This document shows positions 24,418 to 34,000 of a stretch of DNA of 64,000 nt, one piece after another. Each line of letters begins with the position of its first letter. Position 1 is the stretch's first letter. Under the pieces are notes generated by a model. It saw nothing but the letters and a program-made list of their open reading frames with translations. It was not told the DNA's origin and did no database searches. Made by a program: the position numbers and the translations under genes. Origin of the DNA: Niveispirillum irakense DSM 11586 (GTDB lineage Bacteria; Pseudomonadota; Alphaproteobacteria; Azospirillales; Azospirillaceae); NCBI RefSeq assembly GCF_000429645.1, contig NZ_AUCG01000020.1, forward strand, positions 1 through 64,000, written 5' to 3'.

Positions 24418-27363
24418 ATGTCGTACCGGAACGGTCGCGCTGTGCGGCCCGGGAAGCTGTTGTCGTGCGCCGCTGTCGGCCTGGCGCTGGCAAGCATGGG
24501 GGGAACTGCCTGGGGGCAAGCAGCCACCCAGGTTGCACAGGCCGAAGAGGCGCTCGAAGAAATCATCGTTGTTGGCACCCGCGCCAGCTTGCAGTCCGCT
24601 ATCGACCGCAAGAAGAATGCCTCCACGGTCGTGGACAGCATTGTTGCCGAAGACGTTGCCTCCTTCCCCGACAAGAACGTGGGTGAAGCGCTGCAGCGTA
24701 TCACCGGCGTTCAGCTCAGCCGTGCTTTCGGCGAAGGTGAGTCCGTCTCCATCCGTGGCGTCGAGCCCGACCTGAACCGCGTTGAAATCAATGGCGTTTC
24801 CGTTCTGGGTGGCGCCGGCACCGGTGGTCGTGGCGCCGATCTGCGCGACATGGCCTCGGAACTGATCAAGTCCATCGACGTGTTCAAGGGCTTCACCGCC
24901 GACATGACCGAAGGTGGCGTTGGTGGCACGGTGTCGATCCAGACCCGCCGTCCGCTGGAACTGAAGAGCACCCTGTTCTCCGTGTCCGCTGCCGGCCAGT
25001 ATCTGGACCTGCAGAAGGATGTGACGCCCCGCGCCAACGTGACATATGGCGACAAGTTCATGGATGACCGCCTGGGCGTCCTGGTGAACGTCACCTATGA
25101 CAAGGTCCAGACCCGCGGCGACTTCCTGCGCAATACGGAATGGGTGGCGCTGGCTGATTTCGACAATTCGCCGAACAAGACCCGCACTGTTGAGGGTTAT
25201 GAGAGCTACGCGACCAAGGCATCGTGCAGCACCATCACCAACTCCGCCAACCGTACGAGCTGCCAGTCGCAGTGGAATGACCTGTCGCCACGTATTCCGC
25301 GTTACGGCATGTGGTATCGCGACGATAAGCGCGTCACCGCCATGGGTACGCTGCAATATCAGGTGACCGATAACCTCGATGTCTATGTCGACGTCAATTA
25401 TAACCAGCGCGACCAGTTCCTCACCGACTATAACTACTCCATCGACCTGACCTCGGCCGCTCGTATGAGCCTGCTGAATGCAGTGGTTGATGAGAATCAT
25501 AACGTCATCGAACTGACCACGGCGGCCACCGCCCCGACCTCCACCACCGGTGCCGGCAATATTTTCGGCTCCCAGATGCGTGGCTTCGATTACGAGCTGA
25601 AGTCCCATTATTACACGGGTGGCTTCAACTGGAATGGCGACCGCCTGAAGATCAACGGTTTCTATTCAACGTCTGAATCGACGATGAACAGCGACAGCAA
25701 TTCAGTGTCGATCAGCGCCACGGTCCCCAGCATCCGGATCGCCCTTTCCGACAAGGGTATTCCGTCCTTCACCTTCCCGACGAACTTCGACCCCGCCAAC
25801 CCCGAGACCTATCGTAACGGTGGCGCGGGCATCCAGTACCGTCCGGAAGAGGTGGAAGTCACCGAAGATGCCGCGAAGCTGGATGTCGACTATGATCTCG
25901 ACCGCTGGGGCCTGACGGTTCTGGAAGCCGGTGGTCAGTGGCGCAAGACCGGTTCTCTGCGTTATGCGGGTGGTGGTTACACCGCGCTGGACGGCACCGT
26001 CGTCCCGTCCGCCAACGTCACCAGCAATGTGGCCCTGGGCACCACGACCAGTGGCCTGACCTGGTCGCCGCAGCGTCTGGTGGACTTCGTCCGCGCTGCT
26101 GCCAGCCTGACCCCGCAGAATTTCTACAAGGGTTATGGCGGCAATATCGGTAATGTGCCGCGCGGCTGGATGGCCCCGGACGTCAATGTGATTGGCGACT
26201 GGTTTGATACGTCGGGCTTCAATCACAATCTGATCCGCGAAGCCAATGGCTATGCGCAGATCCCGGCCCATGACATCAGCGAGGAAGTCAGCGCCGGCTA
26301 CCTCAAGGCCAATTTCGCCTTTGATGTTGGTGATATCCCGGTGTCCGGTAACTTCGGTGTCCGTTACGTTCAGACCGACGTGACCGCGACCGGCGCCCTG
26401 ACCCGCCGCGAACGGGTTGTTGTTGGCCAGACCAACACCGGCCAGCCGATCACGGAAATCCAGACGCGCGGCGTAACCTCGGTCTCGATCAACGAGAAAT
26501 ATTCCGACACGCTGCCGGCCTTCAACATCAGCTTCGGCCTGGTGCCGGATGAAGTCATCGTTCGCCTGGGTTATGCCAAGGTGATGGCCCGTCCGAAGCC
26601 GACCGATCTGGTGCCGTCCGCCAACTGCCTGTATGACCTGACCGGTGCCAACGAGGCGGAAAACCTGCTGGACACCTGCTCCTCGGGCAACCCGGATCTG
26701 GATCCCTATCGTGCCGACCAGTATGACCTGAATGTCGGCTGGTACATGAATGCCGACACCCTGTTGAGCGCTTCCTACTTCTATAAGGACGTGAAGAGCT
26801 TCATCCTGGCCCGTACCCTGGTCCGGAATGTGGATCTGTTCAACGATGGTGACCGCTTCGACGTGACCATGCCGATCAACGGCACCGGTGCACAGCTTGA
26901 CGGTATCGAATTGTCGGCGCAGACCGCTTTCACCTTCCTGCCCTCGCCGTTTGACGGTCTGGGCGCCAGCGTCAACTACACCTACTCCCGCGCCAAGGAT
27001 GTGGGTCTGGTCAACTCGCTGGACGGTTCGGACCTGCCGTTCCCCGGTCTGTCCAAGCACAGCTACAACCTGATCGCCTATTACGACAAGGATGAGTACA
27101 ACGTCCGCGTCGCTTACAATGGCCGCAGCAAGTGGCTGCAAGCTGCCGCTGAACGGTCGGGCAACCCGGTCTTCCGCGACGGCACCGGCTACCTGGATGC
27201 CAAGGCCACCTACCGCGTGCCGAATTCGGGCCTGTCCTTCTTCGTGGAAGGCAAGAACCTGACCGGCGAAGCAGAGCGCACCACCTCGGGCGACGATATC
27301 CGCCTGGGCGAACTGGCTTACTCCGGCAAGCGCTACTATGTCGGCGCTTCCTATAAGTACTGA
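24418..27363 (+). CDS. TonB-dependent receptor, oligosaccharide (Caulobacter/Xanthomonas) type
   Basis: Outer-membrane receptor of 981 residues from the ATG at 24418, preceded by GGGAGGGAA. The signal peptide covers about 1-33 (cleavage after AWG). The TonB box region is EEIIVVGTR, then the plug with DKNVGEALQRITGVQLSR, ESVSIRGVEPDLNRVEINGV and GGVGGTVSIQTRRPLEL. The 22-strand barrel ends in ...GKRYYVGASYKY with a terminal aromatic residue. This subfamily typically imports plant oligosaccharides. Lying between the RG-I hydrolase series and PL11, it should take up pectic oligomers. It has its own promoter and structured leader, and two hairpins follow. Confidence 0.92.
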   Translation: MSYRNGRAVRPGKLLSCAAVGLALASMGGTAWGQAATQVAQAEEALEEIIVVGTRASLQSAIDRKKNASTVVDSIVAEDVASFPDKNVGEALQRITGVQLSRAFGEGESVSIRGVEPDLNRVEINGVSVLGGAGTGGRGADLRDMASELIKSIDVFKGFTADMTEGGVGGTVSIQTRRPLELKSTLFSVSAAGQYLDLQKDVTPRANVTYGDKFMDDRLGVLVNVTYDKVQTRGDFLRNTEWVALADFDNSPNKTRTVEGYESYATKASCSTITNSANRTSCQSQWNDLSPRIPRYGMWYRDDKRVTAMGTLQYQVTDNLDVYVDVNYNQRDQFLTDYNYSIDLTSAARMSLLNAVVDENHNVIELTTAATAPTSTTGAGNIFGSQMRGFDYELKSHYYTGGFNWNGDRLKINGFYSTSESTMNSDSNSVSISATVPSIRIALSDKGIPSFTFPTNFDPANPETYRNGGAGIQYRPEEVEVTEDAAKLDVDYDLDRWGLTVLEAGGQWRKTGSLRYAGGGYTALDGTVVPSANVTSNVALGTTTSGLTWSPQRLVDFVRAAASLTPQNFYKGYGGNIGNVPRGWMAPDVNVIGDWFDTSGFNHNLIREANGYAQIPAHDISEEVSAGYLKANFAFDVGDIPVSGNFGVRYVQTDVTATGALTRRERVVVGQTNTGQPITEIQTRGVTSVSINEKYSDTLPAFNISFGLVPDEVIVRLGYAKVMARPKPTDLVPSANCLYDLTGANEAENLLDTCSSGNPDLDPYRADQYDLNVGWYMNADTLLSASYFYKDVKSFILARTLVRNVDLFNDGDRFDVTMPINGTGAQLDGIELSAQTAFTFLPSPFDGLGASVNYTYSRAKDVGLVNSLDGSDLPFPGLSKHSYNLIAYYDKDEYNVRVAYNGRSKWLQAAAERSGNPVFRDGTGYLDAKATYRVPNSGLSFFVEGKNLTGEAERTTSGDDIRLGELAYSGKRYYVGASYKY

Positions 27364-27416
27364 TCCAATGGCGACCCCAGGCCGGTAACGGCCTGGGGAA
27401 GACAAGGGTAAAAGGC

Positions 27417-27446
27417 AGGGCGGCATCCGAAAGGGTGCCGCCCTTG
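27417..27446 (+). terminator. Hairpin after the TonB receptor gene
   Basis: A 9-bp stem AGGGCGGCA/TGCCGCCCT with an inner CC gaaa GG loop is followed by TTGT. A further hairpin without T tract (CCCCAGGCC/GGCCTGGGG, 27375-27398) comes just before it. Confidence 0.6.
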
Positions 27447-27474
27447 TCGTATGGGCACGTGAAAAGGAACATGA

Positions 27475-27504
27475 AAAAGGCGGCGCCCGCAGGTGCCGCC
27501 TTTT
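27475..27504. terminator. Bidirectional Rho-independent terminator
   Basis: AAAAGGCGGC pairs with GCCGCCTTTT around a 10-base loop, symmetrical with A and T tails. It lies between the convergent TonB receptor and PL11 genes and can serve both. Confidence 0.88.
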
Positions 27505-27525
27505 CCGGTACAAGCCGCCGGATTT

Positions 27526-29484
27526 TTACGGCGTGCGGATATTCACCTTGGGCGGCGGCGCCATCCCGACACCCAGATAATAGCTGGTATGGGGTGGCTG
27601 GTTGTACGCCACATTCTGCCAGGCGATCCCCAGCCGGTAGACGGGATCATGCATCAGGGTGACGAAGCGGTAATCAGTCGGCCAGGGCGATACATAGATA
27701 CGCAGGGCCTGATTATCCTTGGTCCGCCAGATCACCTCTTCCCGCCAGTCGCCCAGGATATCCGCTGACAAAGCCGGATTGGCCTTGGTTCCGTTGTTGG
27801 AACTCACGCCTTCCGGCGCCAACAGGGTGACTGTCTTGCCTTCCTGCCAGTCCCATTTGCTGATCTCTTCCCGGTCCAGCAACTCCCGCAGCAGATCGCC
27901 ATCCCACCAGATGGCGAAATTGGTCTGGCGCGGCCGGCTGGCGGCGATCACATCGCCACGGGCACTATAGAGATTGGGGGAATTGCTGCCCCATACCTCC
28001 GCCCCCGGCGAGCGCGGATCGATATCGGCGGCCAGGCCACGCCCGGTATCCTTTTCCGCCGGCGTGGTCCACAGGATTTTGCCCGTGGCAGCGTCCAGCA
28101 TCGCGGCCCCGATACCGCCATTATGGCGGACTTCCTCATGCACGCCAAACCGCTCCAGCCCCGGCCGCAACGGGTCCAGGTCGGAGACATGCAGCGCATC
28201 GCCATGGCCCAGCCGCGCCGACCAGAGGCCCTTGCCATCATCATCGACGGCCATAGAGCCATAGATGATCTCATCCCTGCCATCGCCATCCACATCGGCA
28301 ACGGAGAGCTGGTGATTGCCCTGGCCGGCAAATTCCTGATTGCCGGGGGCCGCACTGTCAAACAGCCAGCGCTGGGTCAGCTTGCCGTCCCGCCAGTCCC
28401 AGGCCGCCAGCGTGCTGCGGGTATAGTAACCCCGGGCCATGACGATACTGGGCCGTTCGCCATCCAGATAGGCAACCCCGGCCAGGAACCGGTCGGACCG
28501 GTTGGCATAGCCATCACCCCACACCTCGGTCATCCGTTCCGGCGTGGGGGCATCGGTTGCATCATCACGACCGGGAAGATAGGGCTGGGTGGCCAGCGCC
28601 TTGCCGGTCGCGCCTTCAAAAACCGTCAGATATTCCGGCCCCTTGACGATACGCCCCTGCATCGGCGCCACCTTGCGCCCATCCGGCTTGGTCATCGCGC
28701 CCGTCCGGTCGGCCTGGGGCACCTCCCCGCCATCGCCGCGCCAATCGGTCTTGGCGTCACCGATCACGGTGCCGGTGCCATCGACAGTGCCGTCACTGGT
28801 CCGCACCGCCAGTTCCGCCTTGCCGTCGCCATCGAAATCATAAACCAGGAACTGGGTATAATGGGCGCCGGCCCGGATATTGGGGCCAAGATTGATGCGC
28901 CACAGATGCTCCCCCGTCAGGCGATAGGCATCCAGGATCACCGGCCCCGTATAGCCTGGAAAGGCATTATCCTTGGAGTTGGACGGGTCCCATTTCAGGA
29001 TAATCTCATACTGGCCGTCGCCATCCAGATCACCGACGCTGGCATCATTGGCATTGTAGGTATAGGCCTCACCCGCAGGCGTGGTGCCGCCGGGCGGTTG
29101 CTGCAACGGCACTGTGAGATAGCCGTCCTTCAACATCAGCGCCTTGCCGGGCACGGGCTTTTCGGTCCCGCCTTGTACGATAGCCAGGGTATAATCACCC
29201 GTGCCATTCGCGCGCTTGTCGAGGAAGCTGGTTGCCCCCGTCAGCGGCTTTCCATTCAGCTTGCGGCCATCGCGATAAAGGTTGAAGGCGATGTCCGCCG
29301 GATCGGTGCCCAGCAGACGCCAGCTTACCAGCACCCCCTCCGCCGCGGGCACCGCAACCGTACCGCGGTCCAGCTTCTCCATCTGGCGCGGTGGGGTCGC
29401 GGCCTGGGCCTGCAGGGCAATGGCGGCTGTCGCCAACCCCATGGCAACTGCCACCACACGGGCGACGGGGACGAGCTTGTTCAT
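27526..29484 (-). CDS. Rhamnogalacturonan lyase (PL11)
   Basis: Eight-bladed beta-propeller lyase of 652 residues that cuts RG-I by beta-elimination. The start is the ATG at 29484 with AGGGAG five bases upstream; a GTG two codons earlier has no room for a site. The signal peptide ends near residue 28 (after AQA). PL11 marks are the N-terminal fibronectin-like domain (LVSWRLLGTDPADIAFNLYR), calcium-loop repeats DLDGDGQYE, DFDGDGKAE and DVDGDGRDE, KWDPSNSKDNA, and the late NNGTKANPALSADILGDWREE. Whether endo- (YesW) or exo-acting (YesX) is not clear from sequence. Its products fit GH105. Confidence 0.94.
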   Translation of the reverse strand: MNKLVPVARVVAVAMGLATAAIALQAQAATPPRQMEKLDRGTVAVPAAEGVLVSWRLLGTDPADIAFNLYRDGRKLNGKPLTGATSFLDKRANGTGDYTLAIVQGGTEKPVPGKALMLKDGYLTVPLQQPPGGTTPAGEAYTYNANDASVGDLDGDGQYEIILKWDPSNSKDNAFPGYTGPVILDAYRLTGEHLWRINLGPNIRAGAHYTQFLVYDFDGDGKAELAVRTSDGTVDGTGTVIGDAKTDWRGDGGEVPQADRTGAMTKPDGRKVAPMQGRIVKGPEYLTVFEGATGKALATQPYLPGRDDATDAPTPERMTEVWGDGYANRSDRFLAGVAYLDGERPSIVMARGYYTRSTLAAWDWRDGKLTQRWLFDSAAPGNQEFAGQGNHQLSVADVDGDGRDEIIYGSMAVDDDGKGLWSARLGHGDALHVSDLDPLRPGLERFGVHEEVRHNGGIGAAMLDAATGKILWTTPAEKDTGRGLAADIDPRSPGAEVWGSNSPNLYSARGDVIAASRPRQTNFAIWWDGDLLRELLDREEISKWDWQEGKTVTLLAPEGVSSNNGTKANPALSADILGDWREEVIWRTKDNQALRIYVSPWPTDYRFVTLMHDPVYRLGIAWQNVAYNQPPHTSYYLGVGMAPPPKVNIRTP

Positions 29485-29538
29485 TTCCACTCCCTGGGTT
29501 CTTTTATCGAAGGGTGGGTCACCCCCCTCCAGGTGGGA

Positions 29539-29567
29539 ATTATAGCGACGCTTGTATGATAATTAAA
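29539..29567 (-). promoter_or_regulatory. Promoter of the PL11 gene
   Basis: On the minus strand a perfect TATAAT (29539-29544) follows TTTAAT (29562-29567) with a 17-base spacer. The start would be near 29532, giving a 48-base leader. The -35 is weak, which suggests activator dependence. Confidence 0.6.
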
Positions 29568-29603
29568 TTCCAATATAGGAAATATCATCCCACATTTTGG
29601 AAT
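29567..29603. promoter_or_regulatory. Inverted repeat and CCACATTTTGG motif upstream of PL11
   Basis: ATTCCAA (29567-29573) and TTGGAAT (29597-29603) form an inverted repeat next to the PL11 -35. Within it CCACATTTTGG (29590-29600) differs by one base from the palindrome at the TonB-receptor promoter. The right half lies in the last codons of the small HTH gene. Confidence 0.45.
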
Positions 29604-29932
29604 TTATAATCATTCTCCCTCTCCATCCGGCCGGCATTTTTAGCAACATAACTGCCGGCGCCCCGGCGGAAAACCAGCAGCCCGGTCATGGCAAGCTGTT
29701 CATACGCCATGACCACGGTCAGACGGCTGACGCCCAGCCATGTTGCCGCATCCCGGGAAGAGGGCAGCCGCGCACCCGGCCGCAGGCGCCCCTCGGCAAC
29801 ACAGCGCACGATACCGTCACGGATATGGGCCTGCCGGGCACCGGCGGCCGGGAGCGGATCTGTCCAGATATCCCTGGCCGCCAGGGTTGGCGGCCGGCGG
29901 GAGGGGCGGTTCACGCTTTCAACAACAGTCAC
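29585..29932 (-). CDS. Small GntR-type winged-helix protein (HTH domain only)
   Basis: Protein of 115 residues. A GntR winged helix spans about 33-97 (QAHIRDGIVRCVAEGRLRPGARLPSSRDAATWLGVSRLTVVMAYEQL, then FRRGAGSYV), closest in style to the DNA-binding part of MocR regulators. There is no effector or aminotransferase domain; the frame ends after an atypical AT-rich tail (ERENDYKFQNVG). Its ATG overlaps the adaptor-protein stop (ATGA), so it is coupled to the RND operon. It is either a free-standing HTH regulator or a MocR gene cut short. The DNA-binding domain call is firm; the role is not known. Confidence 0.7.
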   Translation of the reverse strand: MTVVESVNRPSRRPPTLAARDIWTDPLPAAGARQAHIRDGIVRCVAEGRLRPGARLPSSRDAATWLGVSRLTVVMAYEQLAMTGLLVFRRGAGSYVAKNAGRMERENDYKFQNVG

Positions 29933-31056
29933 GAACTGGGTCCTCCATCGGTCAACAGGCTGTTCGGGTTCAGCATCAGCTCTTCATTCCCATCCAGGCC
30001 AGACAGCACCTCGACCTGGGGGCCGAGATTGCGCCCCAGCGATACGGGCAGAAAATGGACATGGCCGTCGCGGAGCGCGGCGACATGGGGCTGGCCTTCC
30101 CGCGTCACCAGGGCGGCCAGGGAAATGCGCAGCGGGCGTGATGTGCTGTCGGTCAGTTCCAGCGTGCCGGCCATGCCGGCGGGAATGGCGGCATCGGGGT
30201 TATCCATCTCCGCTTCCACCCGCATGGTACCGGTCGTGCGGTCGATCAGGCCGGCCGTGCGGGCGACCTTGGCGTCAAAGGATTGGCTGGGAAATTCCGG
30301 GAACCCCACCTTGACCACCGCCCCCGGTACCAGGGACCGCACCGTGCTTTGCGGCGCGTCGATCACCACGCGCAGCCGGTCCACCCGGGCAATGCGAAAC
30401 AGCGGCGCGCCGCTGCCCGGCTGGTCGCCGGCCACCAGATCGCCCCGTTCCACCAGCCGCTCCACCACAACCCCGTCAAACGGGGCGCGAACCTCCCGGA
30501 AGGCCAACTGCTCCTGGATACGGGCCAGATCGGCCGCCACGGCATCGCGGCTGGCCTCGGCGCTGGCGGCCTCCGCCTGACGCTGGTCCAGTATGGCACG
30601 GCTGACATGGCCCTGGGTCACCAGCGGCTCCGTCCGGCGCAGATTGGCAGCGGCCAGCCGCACCTGGGCTTCCGCCTCCGCCAGGGCCGCCCGCAGCCGC
30701 TGCTGTTCCCGCACCTGTTCCGGTGCCTCGATCAAGGCCAGCACCTGCCCGGCCTTGACCCGGTCACCGATCTCTGCCCGGCGTTCACCGACAAAGCCGG
30801 CCAGACGGGCATGGATGGCGGCTTCCTCCTCCGGCGCCACACTGATCGGCAGGCGGATGGTGGCGGCCTCCGCCGGTCGCACCGGCTTGGCCACGCGCGG
30901 CTTCGGGGCCAGGGCAGCCGCCGGGGCAGGCTGGGCGGTGACCAGGGGTGATTGCCAGATGGCAGCGGCAAGCGCCATACCGGCCATGCCCCCCAGCAGC
31001 AGGGCAATGTTCCTTTTGCGCATCATCGACATCCTTGGAAACAAGCTCCTGTTCAT
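29929..31056 (-). CDS. RND efflux periplasmic adaptor (membrane fusion protein)
   Basis: Adaptor of 375 residues. An N-terminal anchor spans about 17-36, a Pro/Ala-rich linker about 42-62, the first half of the lipoyl domain follows (GFVGERRAEIGDRVKAGQVLALIEAP), a coiled-coil hairpin covers about 112-190 (EQQRLRAALAEAEAQVRL... to IQEQLAFREVRAPFDGVV), then the second lipoyl half and beta-barrel with a conserved TGTMRVEAEMDNPD. It overlaps the permease stop by ATGA and bridges that pump to an outer-membrane factor, which is not encoded nearby. The substrate is unknown. Confidence 0.9.
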   Translation of the reverse strand: MNRSLFPRMSMMRKRNIALLLGGMAGMALAAAIWQSPLVTAQPAPAAALAPKPRVAKPVRPAEAATIRLPISVAPEEEAAIHARLAGFVGERRAEIGDRVKAGQVLALIEAPEQVREQQRLRAALAEAEAQVRLAAANLRRTEPLVTQGHVSRAILDQRQAEAASAEASRDAVAADLARIQEQLAFREVRAPFDGVVVERLVERGDLVAGDQPGSGAPLFRIARVDRLRVVIDAPQSTVRSLVPGAVVKVGFPEFPSQSFDAKVARTAGLIDRTTGTMRVEAEMDNPDAAIPAGMAGTLELTDSTSRPLRISLAALVTREGQPHVAALRDGHVHFLPVSLGRNLGPQVEVLSGLDGNEELMLNPNSLLTDGGPSS

Positions 31057-34000
31057 TCAGCCGGGACCGGGGCCGGTATCGACCGGGCACCGGTGGCCAG
31101 GGCACTGGCATAGCGCCGGGCCAGCAGGGTGAAAAGGATGGGAACCAGGGTCAGCGTGGCCGGCGTCGCCAGCAGCAAGCCGCCGATCACGGCCCGGGCC
31201 AGGGGCGCATTCTGCTCACCGCCCTCCCCCATCGCCACAGCCATGGGCAGCATGCCGACCAGCATGGCGGTGGCGGTCATCAGCACCGGGCGGATACGGG
31301 CGCGGATGGCATCAAGGGCGGCTTCCATCACCCCCGCCCCCTGTTCCAGCCGGTCGCGGGCAAAGCTGACCACCAGCACGGAATTGGCCGTGGACACGCC
31401 GACCACCATGATCAGTCCCATCAGGGCGGGCACGGAAATGGTGGTGCCGGTCACGGCCAGCCCCAGCGCCGCACCAGCCACGGCCAGCGGGAAGGCGCCC
31501 ATGCTGGCCAGCGGCAGGGCCCAGCTCTGGAAATTCACCACCATCACCAGATAGACCAGCAGCAGGGCCACGGCCAGCCCACCAGCCAGATCGGCATAGG
31601 CGGCCTGCATGGCGGCGGCTTGGCCCTGCAAAGTGACAGTGTTGCCGGGCTTCAGCGTGCCCCGCATCTCCGCCACCAATCCTTCCACCCCGGCAATCAC
31701 ACCGGCCAGATCATGGCCCGGCGCCACCCCGACCAGCAGATTGACCAGCGGCATCATGGTGGCGCGGCTGACGGAAGCGGAAGTCTTCTGCTCCGTGATC
31801 GTGGCGAGGTTGCGCAGCAAAACCTGCCCCCCCGCAGCCCCTGCCGCGCGCACCGGTGTGTTCAACACATCCTCGGCCCGGCCAATCCGGTCCGGCGGCA
31901 CCTGCACGGCGACAATGTAACTGGTGCCGGCATCGGCCCAATAGATTGGCGTCACGGTGCCGCTGCCGGACAGGGAGATCAGCAGCGCATTGGCGACATC
32001 CTGCATCGTCACGCCCAACTGTGCCGCCCGCACCCGGTCCACAGTGACACGCACATCGGGCCAGTCGGTGATCTGACGCAGGGTGACATCCGCCGCCCCT
32101 GGCACTTCCCGCCGCACCCGTTCCGCCAACTGGCGGACGAAGGCCAGATTGCCAGCCACGTCGCGACCGGCAATGCGGACATCAATGGCCGCCGCCGCAC
32201 TGCCATTCAGCGTCTGGCCGACAATATCGGCCGGGCGGAACAGGGCCGTCACCTGGGGGAACCGGTCGGCCAGCATGGCGCGGATCGCCTGTTCATAGCC
32301 GGGCGTGGGGCCATGGCCGGGATTAAGCTGGATCAGCATCTCCCCCTCCCCCGGCGTGACGGTGAAACTATCGACCCAGGCCAGGTTCACCGGGTCGGAG
32401 GTGCCGATATTCTCCACCACCACCCCCAGCTCCGCTGCCGGGATGATGGTGCGGATGTCGCGTTGGATATCAGCGAACAGGCTGGCCGCCTCCTCCACCC
32501 GCGTGCCGGCGGGGGCACGCAGATGCAGGCGCAGGGTGCCCGCATCCACGGTGGGGAAGAAGTCGCGCCCCAGTTGGGCGCCAACCCCCAGGCCGCCTGC
32601 CACAATAACCAGCGCCAGCCCCAGGACCACCACCCGGTGCCGGGCGGCCCAGGCCACGCGGGCCACCTGCCCGTCGCGCACCTTGTCCAGCCCGTGTTCC
32701 ACCCGATGATGCATCGCCTCCAGCCAGCCGCCCCGGCCGGCGGCACGGGCCGCCACTTCCGCCGGCAACAGCAGGAAGGCCAGCGTCGGCACCAGGGTGC
32801 GCGACAGAATGAAGGATGCCGCCATGGAGATAACAACCGCCAGGGCCAGCGGCCGGAACACATAGGCGGAGATGCCCGTCATCATGAATACCGGCACGAA
32901 AACGATACAGATGCATAAGGTGGAGACGAATTCCGGGAACACCACCTGCTGCGCGCTGTCCAGCACGGCCTGACGCACGCTCTTGCCCATGGCGATGTTG
33001 CGGTTGGTGTTCTCAATCTCCACCATCGCATTATCGACCAGGATACCGATGGCCAGCATCAGCCCGCCCAGCGTCATCAGGTTCAACGTATGGCCCAGCG
33101 CGTTCAGCCCGGCCACCGCCACCATGATCGACAGCGGGATGGAGGTCAGCACGATGGCGGTACTGCGGGCACTGCCCAGGAAAACCAGCACCAGCACACC
33201 GACCAATGCCGCCACCAGCGCCCCTTCATGCAGCACCGCATCCACAGCGGCCCGGACGAACAGGGACTGGTCGAAGATCGGCTCGATCCGCATCCCTTCC
33301 GGGGCTGCGGCCCGCATCTCCGGCAGCTTGGCCAGCAACTGGTCAACGATCTCCACCGTGGAGGCATCGCCCAGCTTCATCAGGGACACGGTGACGCCCG
33401 CCGCGCCATCGACACGGGCGACATTGGTCTGCGGGGCGCCGCCATCGCGGACATTGGCGACATCACGCAGGAACAGCACCCGCCCATCCACCGCGCGCAG
33501 CGGCAGGTTGTTGAAAGACTCCACCGTCTCCGGGCCGCCATTCAGGCTGACATAGGCTTCGCGCCCATCCTCCCGCAATGTACCCGATGGCAGGGTCAGG
33601 TTCTGCGCCGCGACGGCGCGCGACACATCCGCCGGGGTCAAGCCATAGGAACGCATCCGGTCCGGGTCCAGATCAACCATGATCTGGCGGGCCGTGCCGC
33701 CATAGGGCAGGGTCAGCCGCACGCCGGGGATGGATTGGATCTGGCCGCGCAGGGCCAGCCGGGCATAATCATAAAGCTGGCTTTCCGTCATGCTGTCAGA
33801 TGACAGGGCCAACTGGATGATCGGCACACTGCCGGTCTGGCTGCGCACCACCAGCGGCGGCGTCATACCCGCCGGCATGCGGCGCAGAATGGTCTGCGAC
33901 ACGCCGGTCACCTGGGCCAGGGCCAGATCAATCTCCACCTCCGGCTGGAATTCCACCTTGACGATGCCCACACCGTTCGACGTTTCCGACGCGACGGACC

